A DNA stretch of 64,000 bases from Blastomussa wellsi (lineage: Eukaryota > Cnidaria > Anthozoa > Scleractinia > Plerogyridae). Below, piece after piece: positions 10,025 through 20,931 of the stretch. The translations under genes were made by a program, and so were the position numbers. Position 1 is the first letter of the stretch. The number at the start of each line of letters is the position of its first letter. The notes under the pieces were generated by a model. It searched no databases. It was given only the letters and a program-made list of their open reading frames with translations, and had not been told where the DNA came from. Where the stretch lies: the NCBI GenBank assembly GCA_947652115.1, contig OX393568.1:18710132-18774131 (forward strand), in the 5' to 3' direction.

Positions 10025-13000
10025 ATGGCTGCATCAAATCGGTTGGATTTTGGTCTCGACGGTGGAATGAATGTCAATGGTTTGGAATACACTGGAGATG
10101 GAATGGATCGTGGACTGCCCGGTTTTCCTCTTCAGTTTCCTGGAGGGAGTAGTGTTTCGACAGGAGAAGGTATCGTTAGTTCTAGTTGTATGACAACAGA
10201 TGTGTTTACTTGGCCATTAAGTTACGGTGGCCCCTTGCCAGGCCCCCACCAAACCCCCGTGTTGATTTCGAGGAATTGGAACGGCAAAGGGATTGCAGGG
10301 AGCAACGGAGCACAGCTATGCGGTGGACAAATGTTAGCGAAGAAATTGAAAACTTACTGAAGGAAATTCAGTCTAAACCTCATACTAGCCCAGAAGAAAC
10401 CAAGAAAATTATGGACCTACTCTCGGGAAAATGGAAGGAACTTGAAGGGCTACATGTGAAATATCTTGCTGGGATAAATGAGAGAAAGCGCTTGGGCGAC
10501 GTACAGAATCGTTATTCTAATCTAAAACGGGAGACACATGACATCATTAATGAGTGTGAAGGGTTGGTCAAAAAACTGGCCTCCTCATCTGGAAATGCTT
10601 CAATGAACCCTGCACCACCAGGTCAGGATGTGGTAGACGATGACAATGCGTCTGTCTCCTCAAAATCTTCTGTCTCGTCCCTATCGTCACGTACGAAATC
10701 CCTGAAAAGGGCCCTTGTCTCAAAACTGAAACTAGACGTGGCAAGGGCTAGGGCAACAGAAGATGCAGAAGCAGCCCAAATGGCATACGAACATAAACAA
10801 AGAATGGAACTTAGGCGTCTAGAAGAGGAAGCATCGTTAGCTGAACTGGAATGGAAGATTGAATCGGAGTACAACGATGAGGGAGGTTTGACACCTGGTG
10901 CTGCTAATCCCTTGGAGGCTTCAACATTCCGAGTGGACAAACGACCACATTCAACTCCAGTCACCTCTGAGAAAACTGTGACCAGTGGATCTAACGCCAA
11001 CCCAGGTGCCACTTCTGTTGATGAAAAGGAGACTGCACCTCAACTGAACTCCTGTGCAGGAGGGTCAATCACTCCTGTGTCGAGGATCCCGACATCTCGG
11101 GACAGCGTGACAACTCAACCAAAGCCACCCTCCTCAACGACTCAATCTAACGCCCGTAAGACCCTTGCCAGTGTGGAGTCATCCCAGTCCTTTAGAGTAC
11201 CTGGCACCCCACAGTCGCAGAGGCCTACTCATGATGATCACACACCACGTGATCCTGTTGCAGCAATGTGGAAAGTGCAGATGCTAAGTGGAATGCAGCC
11301 GACTCGGTTTAGTGGAAACCCAGTGGATTACCTCTCCTTTCGAGACCAAATTCGTACGCACCTGGAAAGCGATCTACTTACTGACGCCCAGCGTGTTGAG
11401 TATCTCCCTAAATTTGTTACTGGAGAAGCGTTGGACGTGGTAAAGCGAAACAGAGGTTCCTCATTCAAGGACATCATGAAATCCCTTGAGGAACGCTTTG
11501 GTCAGACAATAAGGATAACACAAGCGTGCATAGAGGATCCTGTATCAGGCCCAAGGCTAACCTATGGTGACAACATTGGGCTTATGAACTTTTCTGAGAA
11601 GCTAAACACTGCTACGAGAATTCTTCAAGGTGATGTTGAACGAGAAGCAAGCGTCGCAACAAACCTCAGGCGTATAGTTGGGCGTCTGCCTAATGATCTG
11701 ATTGTCAAGTGGCAAAATGAGAACTATGAGATTGTTAGGAGCGGAAGATCTCCTCGACTGAAGGACATTGCCACCTTTGTAAAGAGACAAGCGTCCATTA
11801 GGAATGACCCAGTGTTCGGAGGTCAAGTGCTGAAGCGAGAAAGTAAGGAAACCAAGGTACCTGTACCTCCCAAGCCTCCACCAAGGAATCCCACAATTGG
11901 CGCCACAGACGTTGACACTAAACTTACTGCTCCGGGCCCAAAAAACTGCAAAATCTGCAAATCCAAGAGTCACAAACTTCAGCATTGTCCTTTAATCAAG
12001 AAGTGCGAACATGTGGCGGTCCGAAGGCAGTATGCGGCCTCTTATGGTTTTTGCTTCAACTGCGGCCTTGAAAGGCCTGGTCATGGTTCCACTTCATGCC
12101 CTGAACCTCCTGCTTGTTCAAAATGCCCTGGTCGTCACCTTAGTCTCCTGCATAGTGACAAGTCTCAAGATGGCCGCCGTCCTAGCCCACCGAACAACAA
12201 GGGACCTAACGACAAAGGTGACAAGCCTCCAGTCACCCCTCATCCTGCTAGTGAGGAAGGAGCAAATACAGGCCAAACTGTGAGCCCTACTCCAGACAAA
12301 CCAGAAACAATACCCATATCGTCTGCTGGTCTAACCACCACAGAAACAGCAGTTTTGTTAAATGTTGTGCCCGTCACTATCACAGCAGCGAATGGTAATG
12401 CTGTATCAACCTATGCCTTTCTAGACAGTGGCTGTACAGATACTCTCGTTGATCACGATTTAATGGACCATCTTGGTATGCAAGGAATACCTGAGCGGAT
12501 CGGAATTAATACAATTACGAACAGTGGCAAGGTTGTTGAGTCTAATCGAGTATCCTTTACTTTGAGTTCTCTGGAGAGTCTTGGAGAAAGTATTGAAGTC
12601 CCTGAGGCTTACGTCTTACCCGACCTAAATCAGTCACAGCGAGCCTTACCAGAGCAAATTGACATGCACAATTACCCTCACTTACGTGACATTGAGTTTC
12701 CAGCAGTTGACATCAAGAGAGTCTCCATTCTTGTGGGAAACAACATCCCGTATGCTCACATACAGAAAGAGGTTCGACTCCCTGAAGATGAAAGGAAAGG
12801 ACTCTATGGTTGTCGTTATCCCCTTGGCTGGTGTGTTTGTGATCGCTACAGTGGCAAGAATCCCCAGGGAGTCTCAGTAAACTTTGTCTCACTTGATCGT
12901 AAGCCCGCCGACCTCATTGAAAGATTCTGGAAACTTGAAGATTATGGCGCAGTCAAGTCAGAAGAGAAGCCCATTTCAGTTGAAGACAAAAGAGCGATGC

Positions 13001-13122
13001 GAATAATTGACAACACTACACGTCTCGTAGATGGGCGCTATGAAGTGGGCATGCTCTGGAGGAAGATGAGCGCTCGTTTCCGAATAACCTTCTCATGGCC
13101 AGACAGCGCCTGGAGTCACTGA
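10025..13122 (+). pseudogene. BEL/Pao gag-protease and start of pol
   Basis: Gag begins at ATG 10025 and reads to the C-rich stretch at 10241-10256, where the frame changes. From there a 900-plus codon frame continues to 13122. It contains a coiled-coil, charged segment (about 10780-10870), the gag core domain (DUF1759-like, around PTRFSGNPVDYLSFRDQI, 11300-11360), CCHC-type zinc knuckles (CKICKSKSHKLQHC at ~11947 and CFNCGLERPGHGSTSC at ~12053), and an aspartic protease with the active-site DSG in FLDSGCTDTLVD (~12418-12453). The N-terminal part of the RT module follows, to GMLW near 13060. The frame is then lost (a one-base deletion or two-base insertion by comparison with the downstream frame), so residues after about 13066 are out of frame. 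Confidence 0.9.
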
Positions 13123-13978
13123 GACGCCGCCTGACGAAGCCGGAGAATGAAGACATGGCCACAAAGTATCGTGAAGTAATGAACAGTTACATCAGTTGTG
13201 GATTTGCTCGCAAGTTGTCTGAGAAGGAGTTAGATAAGAAGTCCAGTACCCAATGGTATCTCCCACATCACCCAGTAACTAGCCCTACCAAACCTGGAAA
13301 GGTGCGTATTGTGTTTGACGCGGCAGCTGAGTACGAAGGGACCTCGTTAAACAAGAATCTCTTGAGCGGGCCAGACATGACCAACAGTTTGGTCAGCGTA
13401 CTCCTTCGTTTCCGCCAAGGCACCGTTGGTATAGCTGCGGACATTGAAGGAATGTTCCACCAGATTCGTGTTCGTGAAGAAGACCAGGATTCATTGAGGT
13501 TCCTATGATGGACAAATAGCTATGAGGACCCGGCTGACGTTTACGTTATGCAAGTACATATATTCGGCGCGGTATCATCCCCTTGTGTTGCAAACTCCAC
13601 CTTGCGGCGAGTTGCTGACGACAATGCTGAGGACTTCAGCCCCAGTGCTATTGCAGCTGTGAAGAGAAATTTCTACGTTGACGATGCTCTCCCTTCTCCA
13701 GTCAGCAGTTCAACTGGCCCATGACCAAGTTTAAGTCAAATTCAAAGGAAGTGCTTGAGGCAATCCCAAGCAACAAGCTGTCCAACCAAGGGCTTAATCT
13801 CGATCTGGATGATCCGCCTATCGAAAGAGCGCTGGAGATACTTTGGTTCGTTGGAGATGATACTCTTGGCTTCAAAATAAGACATCTTGACCGCCCTGAG
13901 ACTAAACGTGGTATCTTGTCTACTGTTTGTTCCTAGTTTGACTGGGGTTCGCTGCACCTGTCGCACTGGCTGCGAGAT
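13068..13978 (+). pseudogene. BEL/Pao reverse transcriptase, broken
   Basis: The RT continues in a second frame (13095-13508) with the typical KPGKVRIVFDAAAEYEGTS and GIAADIEGMFHQIRVRE motifs. It is stopped by TGA at 13506-13508, where a Trp codon is expected. The same frame resumes and reaches the catalytic box FYVDDAL (~13672-13692). Just after this about 20 residues expected between the YVDD box and the TKFKSNSKEVLEAIP segment are missing, and the frame shifts. A further stop follows TVCS near 13935. The RT of this copy cannot be made as one product. Confidence 0.88.
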
Positions 13979-16245
13979 GTTTGATACAGGAGCTTTGGAA
14001 GGATAATGTCGGATGGGACGAGCCCCTTGGTGAAGAGTTCTTGGGGAAGTGGAGGTCGTGGAAGGCTCAGCTACCATCCTTGTCACAGTTGCGCATCCCT
14101 CGATCCTATTTCTTGCAAGATAGTGACCCGCAAGACTGCAAGTTGCAGCTCCATGTCTTCTCAGATGCATCAGAGGTTGGGTACGGTGTATCATCCTATC
14201 TGCGTGCTGAATACCCGGATGGTCGGGTTCATTGTGCTTTCATCATGGGGAAGGCTAGGAACGCACCCGTGAAGTTCGTTAGTATTCCCAGACTAGAACT
14301 GCAGGCAGCTGTACTTGCAACTCGCGTATGTAAAATGCTTCAAGAAGAATTAGAACTGAACATTGACAGGTCATTCTTATGGACTGATAGTGAGATAGTA
14401 TTGCACTATCTAAAGAATGAGAAACGAAGACTTCAAACCTTCGTAGCCAACAGAGTCGAAGAGATAAAGCAGCACTCACTTGTGCATAATTGGAATCATG
14501 TGCCAGGAACTTTGAACCCTGCAGATTATGTGTCAAGGGGATTGGCCCCATCTGCTCGGACTGCTGACCACAATTGGCTTCGTGGACCTAACTTTCTGTG
14601 GGGACCAGAAAATTCTTGGCCGAATCGAGAGCATAGACCTGTAACTTGTGAGGACTTGGAACTGAAGAAAGAAACTCATGCTCACTCTCTGGAGCTGACC
14701 CCTGAACCAGTTGCAGCCAAGAAAGAAGGCTCACAATTTGAATCCATCAATGACCCTGCAGAGGATCCCCTCCAAGCCCTGTTGACGACCTGCTCAGATT
14801 GGACCCGTCTTAGACGTAAGGTAGCATGGCTCTTAAGATTCATCCAGTTCATTAAGGATAAAGAGAAGGCCCAGACCGGAAGACTAACTGTGGATGATTT
14901 GAATGCAGCTACTGTGGCTATTGCGAAGTTTGTTCAGAGCTCAGCATATGCACAGGAGATAAAGGATCTGAAGTCGAATGGTGTCGTTAGAGCGTCCAGC
15001 AAAATTGCAGCCCTGAATCCTGAACTGGATGCCAATGGAGTACTGAGAGTCAACGGACGTGGCCAGAAAAGAGTACCTGAATTCACCATGGGCCGGCAAA
15101 TCATTCTGCCCAGGAACCATGCTGTAGCTGAGAAGATTGTTCGTCATGTTCACAATTTCATTGGCCACTTGGGGCGTGAGCATGTGACAGCCAATTTGCT
15201 GGAAGAGTTCTGGATTCCCCAAATTCGCGTCCTCGTTCGTGCTGTTGTTAGCCGATGTGTCAAGTGCAAGAAAGTTCTCGCTAAGCCCATGATCCAACAG
15301 ATGGCACCTTTACCAGAGGCACGGCTCATGGCATATGAACCACCCTTCTTATACACTGGTATGGACCTTTTCGGCCCCCTGTACGTCAAACACGGCCGAG
15401 GGACCACAAAGCGTTGGTGTTGCCTCTTTACCTGTCTAACCACCCGTTGTGTGCACCTAGAAGTCGTTAACTCAATGGATACTGACGATTTCATCATGTG
15501 CTTGAGACGCTTCATCAATCGTAGAGGTGAGGTGAAAAAAATACGTTGCGATAATGGGTCTAATTTTGTGGGAGCCCAGCGTGAGTTAAAGGAGAGTATC
15601 GACAAATGGAATCAGGGACGGATCGAGGGCGAGCTTATCCAGCATGGCTGTAAATGGCTATTTCAGCCCCCTACCGCATCGAGCATGTCGGGTGTGTGGG
15701 AACGTTTGGTTCGAAGCGCGAAGACCGTCCTGAAATCTATCTTGGGTGGACATGTGGTCGCAGACGTGGTCCTACAAACACTTCTTACTGAGGTCGAGCG
15801 TGTCCTAAATGGCAGAGCCCTAACTGCGAATTCAGACGATCCCAGCGACTTTGAGCCGCTAACACCGGCTCACTTTCTGATGCAGCGTAAGGCTATTTGC
15901 TTGCCACCTGGAGTCTTCGATAAGACTGATATGTACAAGAAGAAGTGGAGGCAGGTGCAATATCTTGCCAACCTGTTCTGGGAGAGATGGCTTAAAGAGT
16001 ACCTACCCAGTTTACAACCTCGGGCTAAATGGCGGAAGGCGTTGCCTAATGTCAAACACAATGCGCTGGTGCTGCTAGTCAATGACAACACTCCAAGAGG
16101 GCATTGGAACCTCGGACGTGTCATCGAGACGTACCCCGGACCGGATGGCCTAGTGCGAACTGTTAAAGTTAAAACTAAGGATAGTGTTTACGTTCGCCCT
16201 ATTCAAAAACTTTGCTTGTTGGAAAATGACCTGGAGTCCATGTGA
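13948..16245 (+). CDS. BEL/Pao RNase H-integrase segment, open
   Basis: This long open frame carries the RNase H domain (LHVFSDASEVGYG at ~14150; LELQAAV; WTDSEIVLHYLK; ends with NPADYVSRG). Next is an H2C2 integrase zinc finger (H..H in VHNFIGHLGREH, CVKC), then the DDE integrase core with D in YTGMDLFG (~15355), D in IRCDNGSNF (~15545) and E in GVWERLVR (~15700), and a C-terminal domain with GHWNLGRVIETYPGPDGLVR, typical of BEL/Pao. There is no natural ATG: the frame continues upstream from the RT end at least to ~13948. It has no independent start and is expected to be made only as part of the polyprotein, so it is coding in form but probably not expressed alone. Confidence 0.88.
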   Translation, partial: FAAPVALAARCLIQELWKDNVGWDEPLGEEFLGKWRSWKAQLPSLSQLRIPRSYFLQDSDPQDCKLQLHVFSDASEVGYGVSSYLRAEYPDGRVHCAFIMGKARNAPVKFVSIPRLELQAAVLATRVCKMLQEELELNIDRSFLWTDSEIVLHYLKNEKRRLQTFVANRVEEIKQHSLVHNWNHVPGTLNPADYVSRGLAPSARTADHNWLRGPNFLWGPENSWPNREHRPVTCEDLELKKETHAHSLELTPEPVAAKKEGSQFESINDPAEDPLQALLTTCSDWTRLRRKVAWLLRFIQFIKDKEKAQTGRLTVDDLNAATVAIAKFVQSSAYAQEIKDLKSNGVVRASSKIAALNPELDANGVLRVNGRGQKRVPEFTMGRQIILPRNHAVAEKIVRHVHNFIGHLGREHVTANLLEEFWIPQIRVLVRAVVSRCVKCKKVLAKPMIQQMAPLPEARLMAYEPPFLYTGMDLFGPLYVKHGRGTTKRWCCLFTCLTTRCVHLEVVNSMDTDDFIMCLRRFINRRGEVKKIRCDNGSNFVGAQRELKESIDKWNQGRIEGELIQHGCKWLFQPPTASSMSGVWERLVRSAKTVLKSILGGHVVADVVLQTLLTEVERVLNGRALTANSDDPSDFEPLTPAHFLMQRKAICLPPGVFDKTDMYKKKWRQVQYLANLFWERWLKEYLPSLQPRAKWRKALPNVKHNALVLLVNDNTPRGHWNLGRVIETYPGPDGLVRTVKVKTKDSVYVRPIQKLCLLENDLESM

Positions 16246-16281
16246 GAACCTACAAATTTGGGACGCTTTAGAGATCGCCCC

Positions 16282-16294
16282 AAGGCGGGGTGGA
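16282..16294 (+). other. Polypurine tract of the BEL/Pao element
   Basis: AAGGCGGGGTGGA directly abuts the 3' LTR. This is the usual position of the plus-strand primer of LTR retrotransposons. Confidence 0.8.
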
Positions 16295-16709
16295 TGTTGA
16301 GGCCGACTAGCGGCCTAATATACGAACCGATACGAACTGATATCGATTTATTTTGATCACGTGACTAATCGCACATGGTTTGTCAAAAAATGTTGTTTCG
16401 TGCCGTGGGACGCGATTGATGTTTATTTTGTTACGGTTTTCTACCTTTTCCTACCGTCTTCGCACGGAATGTGTAAGTACTAGGTTTACAAGCGTTTGTT
16501 TTTAAACAATGTATTGTTAATTTTAGGTTTTTTGCTCAGTTTTTACCGTAGGTGCAGACGATGGAAATGTCTGTAATCAGCGAGTTGAAGGTTGTATATT
16601 GTATCGTCATTGGCATTAAATCGTTGTGTTATACAGCTTCGCGTTCAGAGACTTCCTTTGTGTTCTGCAATTACGACGTTGAAAGACTTCTTGCTAATTG
16701 TCCCCAACA
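16295..16709 (+). repeat. 3' LTR of the BEL/Pao element
   Basis: 415 bases, collinear with the 5' LTR from TGTTGAGG to CCCCAACA. Differences seen: TTTTG/TTTTC, TGTGGAAAT/TGTGTAAGT, GAGTCG/GAGTTG, GTTAAAATT/GTTCTGCAATT and TGCGAA/TGCTAA. Confidence 0.93.
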
Positions 16710-17004
16710 GTCATGTTTAACGCATTAAACATGTTAACAAATTGACGACTTTTCAACTTCACCTTTTATTAGATTCATTACACATCCCACTTTTTGCCTG
16801 AGTTGACGAAAATAAAAACACACTACTCTTGATCGCATGATGATTTCTAAATAGATTCCCCACATATTGTTGTGACAATCATTAACTTATGAAATAATCT
16901 CAGCAACTACCTGGATTCTTTCCTTACACACACAAACTAGTAAAGTCGTTTTGTTGAACTACTCTTTGTAAAGTTTCCAATACTTAAATCACCACCGTAC
17001 TTAC

Positions 17005-17263
17005 ACATTTGCTTGGTCTGTACTTGAGGAATACATGGGATTGGTGGAGGACACACGAGCTTGCCTGTTTGCTTCTTATACAAGGGATGCCCTTTGCGAC
17101 TTTGCAACACGCACTGACCCTGGGGAATGTTAGGACTCCAATCGTTTTTCCAGTCGTATCCACTACATACTGTATATGAGCACTTCGGCAAACTGATCGA
17201 TATCCACGCGTTGCCAAGGCCGTTCCCGAGGGAAAGGAAGGTTAACACTTGTATAAGAAACAT
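17005..17263 (-). CDS. Array copy 3: first exon of a small secreted six-cysteine protein
   Basis: The ATG is at 17263-17261. A hydrophobic signal peptide (about 18-20 residues) is followed by C-x4-C-x17-C-x19-C-x5-C-x9-C with the core DWKNDWSP and CPPPIPC. The first intercysteine loop has Tyr where other copies have Trp (CSYTVC). It ends with the phase-1 donor ATGT|GTAAGTAC. The exon is intact. Sequence identity to copies 1 and 2 is concentrated at the Cys, the WxNDW core and the QGQC segment, so this copy is older or faster evolving. The BEL/Pao element starts about 300 bases downstream and may separate this exon from the rest of the gene. Confidence 0.62.
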
Positions 17264-17427
17264 GACGCTTAGAGAACTATACTGTATTATTTCAAGAATT
17301 ATCGTGACTCCAGATCAACGATTTTACGACGGGCAATGAAACAGAAATTTAAAAGCAGGACTTATATTACCTCTTAATGTACAATATGTTGTCAGTCGTT
17401 TTGTGTGTTCAAAGATGCAATAGGCAC

Positions 17428-17460
17428 TGATATGGAAATTCTATTTAATTTGACCAGCTG
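17428..17460 (-). promoter_or_regulatory. CAGCTG block upstream of copy 3
   Basis: GATATGGAAATTCTATTTAA then TTTGACCAGCTG, about 190 bases from the ATG; it keeps the TATGGAAATT and CAGCTG parts of the shared block. Confidence 0.4.
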
Positions 17461-17982
17461 CTGCAAAATACTTTCTATTACGGAATCGGTATTTTTATAC
17501 AGTATTCATCGCCAAAAACCCTTCTAAAACATTCCATTGAGTCGACATAGGGCGTCTACGTACTGTTAGCTGGTTTGATCAAATGTTTTGACTCATTTTA
17601 AACATCCTTTGGGAAGGTTGATTTACTTTGATTCTCCGTCTAATTCTTACCACAAATCTTGTTTTTCTGAAAACTGCTTGCTCATTACCTTGCGTGTCAT
17701 CTTAAGTTTATCAACTAGCCGCTTATGGAAATCCAAAATAGTTTCATCAGCCATCAGCGTCTATGACGCTTAAGACGGTAACGAAATGGACCAAAATAGA
17801 CCGGACTCCATTCACATTAAACCCCGACTGAGAGCGACACCCTATTTTTGCGTGCGACCGGGTGTGTATATTGGACATGAATCGTCCTTTTACCATCACC
17901 ACCATTGTCTCAATAATATTATGCTTGGGCCACGTGTGATGGGAGGTGCCCGAAAGTTATAATACAATGATAAATGCAAATG

Positions 17983-18020
17983 AATGAATTTACCCAGCTG
18001 TTACATAAAAGATAGCAAGA
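17983..18020 (-). promoter_or_regulatory. Orphan copy of the array promoter block
   Basis: GAATTTACCCAGCTGTTACA matches the block upstream of copy 5 almost exactly, but no family exon was found in the ~500 bases on its downstream (left) side. Either the exon was deleted here or the block belongs to copy 4's region after rearrangement. Confidence 0.4.
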
Positions 18021-19293
18021 CGTTAGCGTTTCGATTGCCTACGTAAACGAATTCTAATTTATATTCAGTAAAATTAGTCGATTTAATATGGTAATGATAA
18101 CATTGCCAAACCACGCGGCCATCATGTCACAGTTATCCACAACGAAATAATCCCCGGATGGGATTACATTTATTTTTTCTAAATTTGACAATAAAATCGG
18201 ACTTAATTTACATTAAACCAGAGGTAACATTATATGTTACCTCCGTTGTTTCTCACCTTGTTTTCTATGAATAGTCAAATCCATAGCTAATAATGACCGA
18301 GTGCAATCATTGCCGAACTATAAATCTCAAATCTCCTTATTTTAAGAATAAGCTGCTAGAATTTAAAGTAAAATAATTAATGAATTTGACCAAGTCGCTC
18401 ACTCGTAACACTGTCTTTTGTTAACAAATTAAATATCGTGCTTTTCGAGGTGGTCTCAGTTATACGCTTTGTCACGGTGGTTTCCAGAGGTCACCTCACC
18501 TTATATTAATACGTCCATTTTGAACTGTTTTTAAAGAAAATATTTGACGTTTCCAAAGAAATCGATTATAAAAGATCACAGCTCTCAATTTCTTTCTTCG
18601 ATTTTTATTGGCTATGCACTTCTGGGTCTTTTTTTTTAAGTAAGACTGTATCTTTTTATATTGCATAATACAAAATACCGAGAGTAATAATTTAAAATAA
18701 TTTAAAATGTTCCTTCAAACGTTGGCGATTGTTTCTATGGCAACCTGCTAAATAACTTGTTTGCGTCTAAATTGGCTAAAACGCTACGTTTTATGATTTT
18801 AAAGTAAATCGCACTTTTCTTTAATGATAGCATGAAGCAAAGCTTTGGTTTATTTAATGGAAACTATTTGAATGAGATAGTAATATTCGCAATTTCTTAA
18901 CCGGTGTCCATTTTTAGGCGCATGGGGGAGAGGGGGAGGGATTTGCACAATTTCGCGTATATGGTCATTATCACTGTAATTCCGTTCATAAAAAAATATA
19001 TATCAATTTAACAATGTCCAAATTTAGTAGAATTAATTATAATTAACTCAAGCTTATTTTCAAAGGAATTGCCGGTTTGCAACCAATCCCAAGAGACTCA
19101 AATGGCAATAAGCGTGGCGGTCTTGTTAGATAACCTACCAAAAGAGCCCAACCAGAAACTTTTTGTTCATTTCATCCAACATGTCATCGATGACGTCACT
19201 TGCAAAACAAGAATACGATACAGTAAAGTTCTGTCAATAATCCACCCAAAACCCACTCCCCAAAATAAGTTGCTTTGACTATATCGTGCTTAC
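18021..19293. other. Intergenic or intronic, no gene recognised
   Basis: AT-rich sequence left of copy 4. Downstream exons of copy 4 would be expected here; none could be identified. The frame at 19069-19278 (plus) has no recognisable domain. Confidence 0.45.
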
Positions 19294-19549
19294 ACATTTT
19301 CCTGCACTGTATTTGAGGGAAACATGGAATTAATGGAGGGCAATAAAGATAACTATCATGATGAGTCGTGTACTTTAAGTGTGCATAACCATGCTTTCTA
19401 ACGCACTGCACTTGGGGAATGCCTGGACTCCAATTATTTCTCCATTCGTATCCTTTGCACCCTTTTCATGTGCACGGCGTAAATGGCATGAACACGTTGC
19501 CAAGGCTACTGCCAAAAATTAGGAAGCTTGCCACTTGTAGTGGAACCAT
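19294..19549 (-). pseudogene. Array copy 4: six-cysteine exon with an in-frame stop
   Basis: The ATG is at 19549-19547. A signal peptide-like start is followed by TPCT, then TGA where Trp (TGG) stands in copies 1, 2 and 5. Downstream the frame is intact: EWRNNWSPGIPQ, the later cysteines, CPPLIPC and the phase-1 donor AATGT|GTAAGC. Spacing after the third Cys is x20. WRNDW has become WRNNW and the usual GxC has become VQC. The CAGCTG block at ~140 bases is absent, though an unrelated CAGCTG lies 40 bases upstream. The single nonsense change may be a fixed mutation, a polymorphism or a sequencing error; otherwise decay is slight. Confidence 0.65.
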
Positions 19550-19684
19550 TACTCTTACAACTCGGTCCCAATTAAGAAGAAAGGACAACAGCTGGATGGT
19601 AGTCTTGGGCGACTGTGAGACAGTCGCTTATTAGAGCAGATGGAAGGATTATTTCAAAGCTTAATGTGTGTCTTATCGGCCCGT

Positions 19685-19698
19685 GGGGGGGGGGGGGG
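19685..19698 (+). repeat. Poly-G run
   Basis: Fourteen consecutive G in an interspersed GC-rich repeat segment (about 19680-19900). Confidence 0.8.
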
Positions 19699-20149
19699 AA
19701 CTCGCGTACAAAAGGGGCGGGGATGCTCGTCGAAAATTTGAATTAAACCCGTAGGGGAGGCCGATCTGGGCGTGGCCCGAGCTTTTTGACCCCTAAAAGA
19801 GAATTAAAATATACATATTAAATATATATTTTAATATTTCTTCGCGTGCACCCATAAACGAGAACTACACGGCTAAATATAATGGCGTTTTGCCCAGAAT
19901 ACCCTAAGTGAGACCAGAATCCTAAATTTTCGTTTCCTTCTTTCTATTCCTGCTCTTACAAGGCAACTTCTCTTACAAGTTGCAATTTTCCCGGAATAGG
20001 ACACAATTATGCACGAGCAGATTATATTTAGTAGAAAGTAATTTGTAGGTCACATGTCAGGGTCTCGGCCAATGAAAAGGGGAAAAATGAATAGAATGAT
20101 AATTCCTATTGTTTGTCACACCGACAAACACCGGGCAACCACGCCCCTT

Positions 20150-20340
20150 ATTTCTACTCCCACCTGGATGGGATGCTAGTCCATCGAAGGGTTACCCCTA
20201 GCATTATGTCGCCGGTGCCCATTTGTACAACTGTGTGGAGAGTAGCCTGCGTGCAGCCGTCTCCTATCTCCTAAAGCGGAAAAGTGACGTCTGCGAAACG
20301 GCGTCGCTAATCGTGTTCCAGTATCCCGTTGTTCGAGATT
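20150..20340 (+). repeat. SINE-related fragment
   Basis: CACCTGGATGGGATGCTAGT (20162 on) is shared in reverse with the fragment at 50.5-50.7 kb. Positions 20245-20335 are an inverted copy of 20655-20756 (CTGCGTGCAGCCGTCTCCTA, then GACGTCTGCGAAACGGCGTC). The two arms could fold into a ~90-bp imperfect stem with a ~320-base loop. Confidence 0.6.
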
Positions 20341-20654
20341 AAATTTAGCATAAATTATAGCTTTAATTCAATAATTTCGCTCAATCAAATATAATCAATC
20401 TAGAGCTTAAGCAATAGAAATAAAACAGGAAAACAGTACTAGCAAAGACAGTGAGTAGCAAAACATATGGCAAATTGCAGCTCATGATCTGCCAAGTGTC
20501 AGAAAAAAATTCACAGGGTTAAAGAAATGGTGAAGACCTGTGACCTCAGCTAAATATTTGCTAAATTACTGAGTCGGACGGGACTGTTTGAGTTGAAGTT
20601 CCTACTAATTATACAGAATATAACAAGCATTCAAAAAACACAAAGCGAAATAGC

Positions 20655-20887
20655 TCGAAAACGAGAAACAGCAGGATACTGGAACACGATTGACGACGCC
20701 GTTTCGCAGACGTCACTTTTCCGCTTTATGAAATAGGAGACGGCTGCACGCAGGCTATGTGGAGAGAGGCACTGTGAGAGTAAAGTGTCTTGCCCAAGAA
20801 CACAACGCAGTGCCCCGGCTAGAGGCTCGAGTCTGAGACTGTCCGATCCAGAGTCCAACGCACTAACAATTAGGCCACCACGCCTCC
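20655..20887 (-). mobile_element. tRNA-derived SINE
   Basis: Read on the minus strand it begins GCGTGGTGGCCTAATTGTTA (A-box-like TGGCCTAATTG) and has a B-box-like ACTCGAGCCTC, then the widespread segment TTCTTGGGCAAGACACTTTA and GTGCCTCTCTCCAC. The internal pol III promoter layout and the CORE-like middle support a SINE. It lies just downstream of the copy 5 exon, in its presumed first intron. Confidence 0.75.
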
Positions 20888-20931
20888 CAACAACATCAAT
20901 ATAATTCCAGAATAATACGACACATACTTAC

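Larger units (their letters stand above)
9557..16709 (+). mobile_element. BEL/Pao LTR retrotransposon, recent but coding-defective
   Basis: Two direct LTRs bracket a gag-protease-RT-RNase H-integrase region in BEL/Pao order. The polypurine tract AAGGCGGGGTGGA immediately precedes the 3' LTR. The LTRs differ at about five positions plus a 2-base length change over ~413 bases, implying a young insertion. The coding region nevertheless has several breaks: a frameshift in gag at a C-rich run (10241-10256), a frameshift near 13066, a TGA at 13506-13508, missing sequence near 13716, and a stop near 13935. The bases flanking the element (GATTAT at left, GTCATG at right) do not form a clean target duplication. 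It lies between array copies 2 and 3, possibly in the first intron of copy 3. Confidence 0.95.

Noticed and set aside
13050..13130. Programmed frameshift in the BEL/Pao pol
   Set aside because: No slippery heptamer was apparent, the shift lies inside the RT module, and further stops follow; mutation is the simpler reading.
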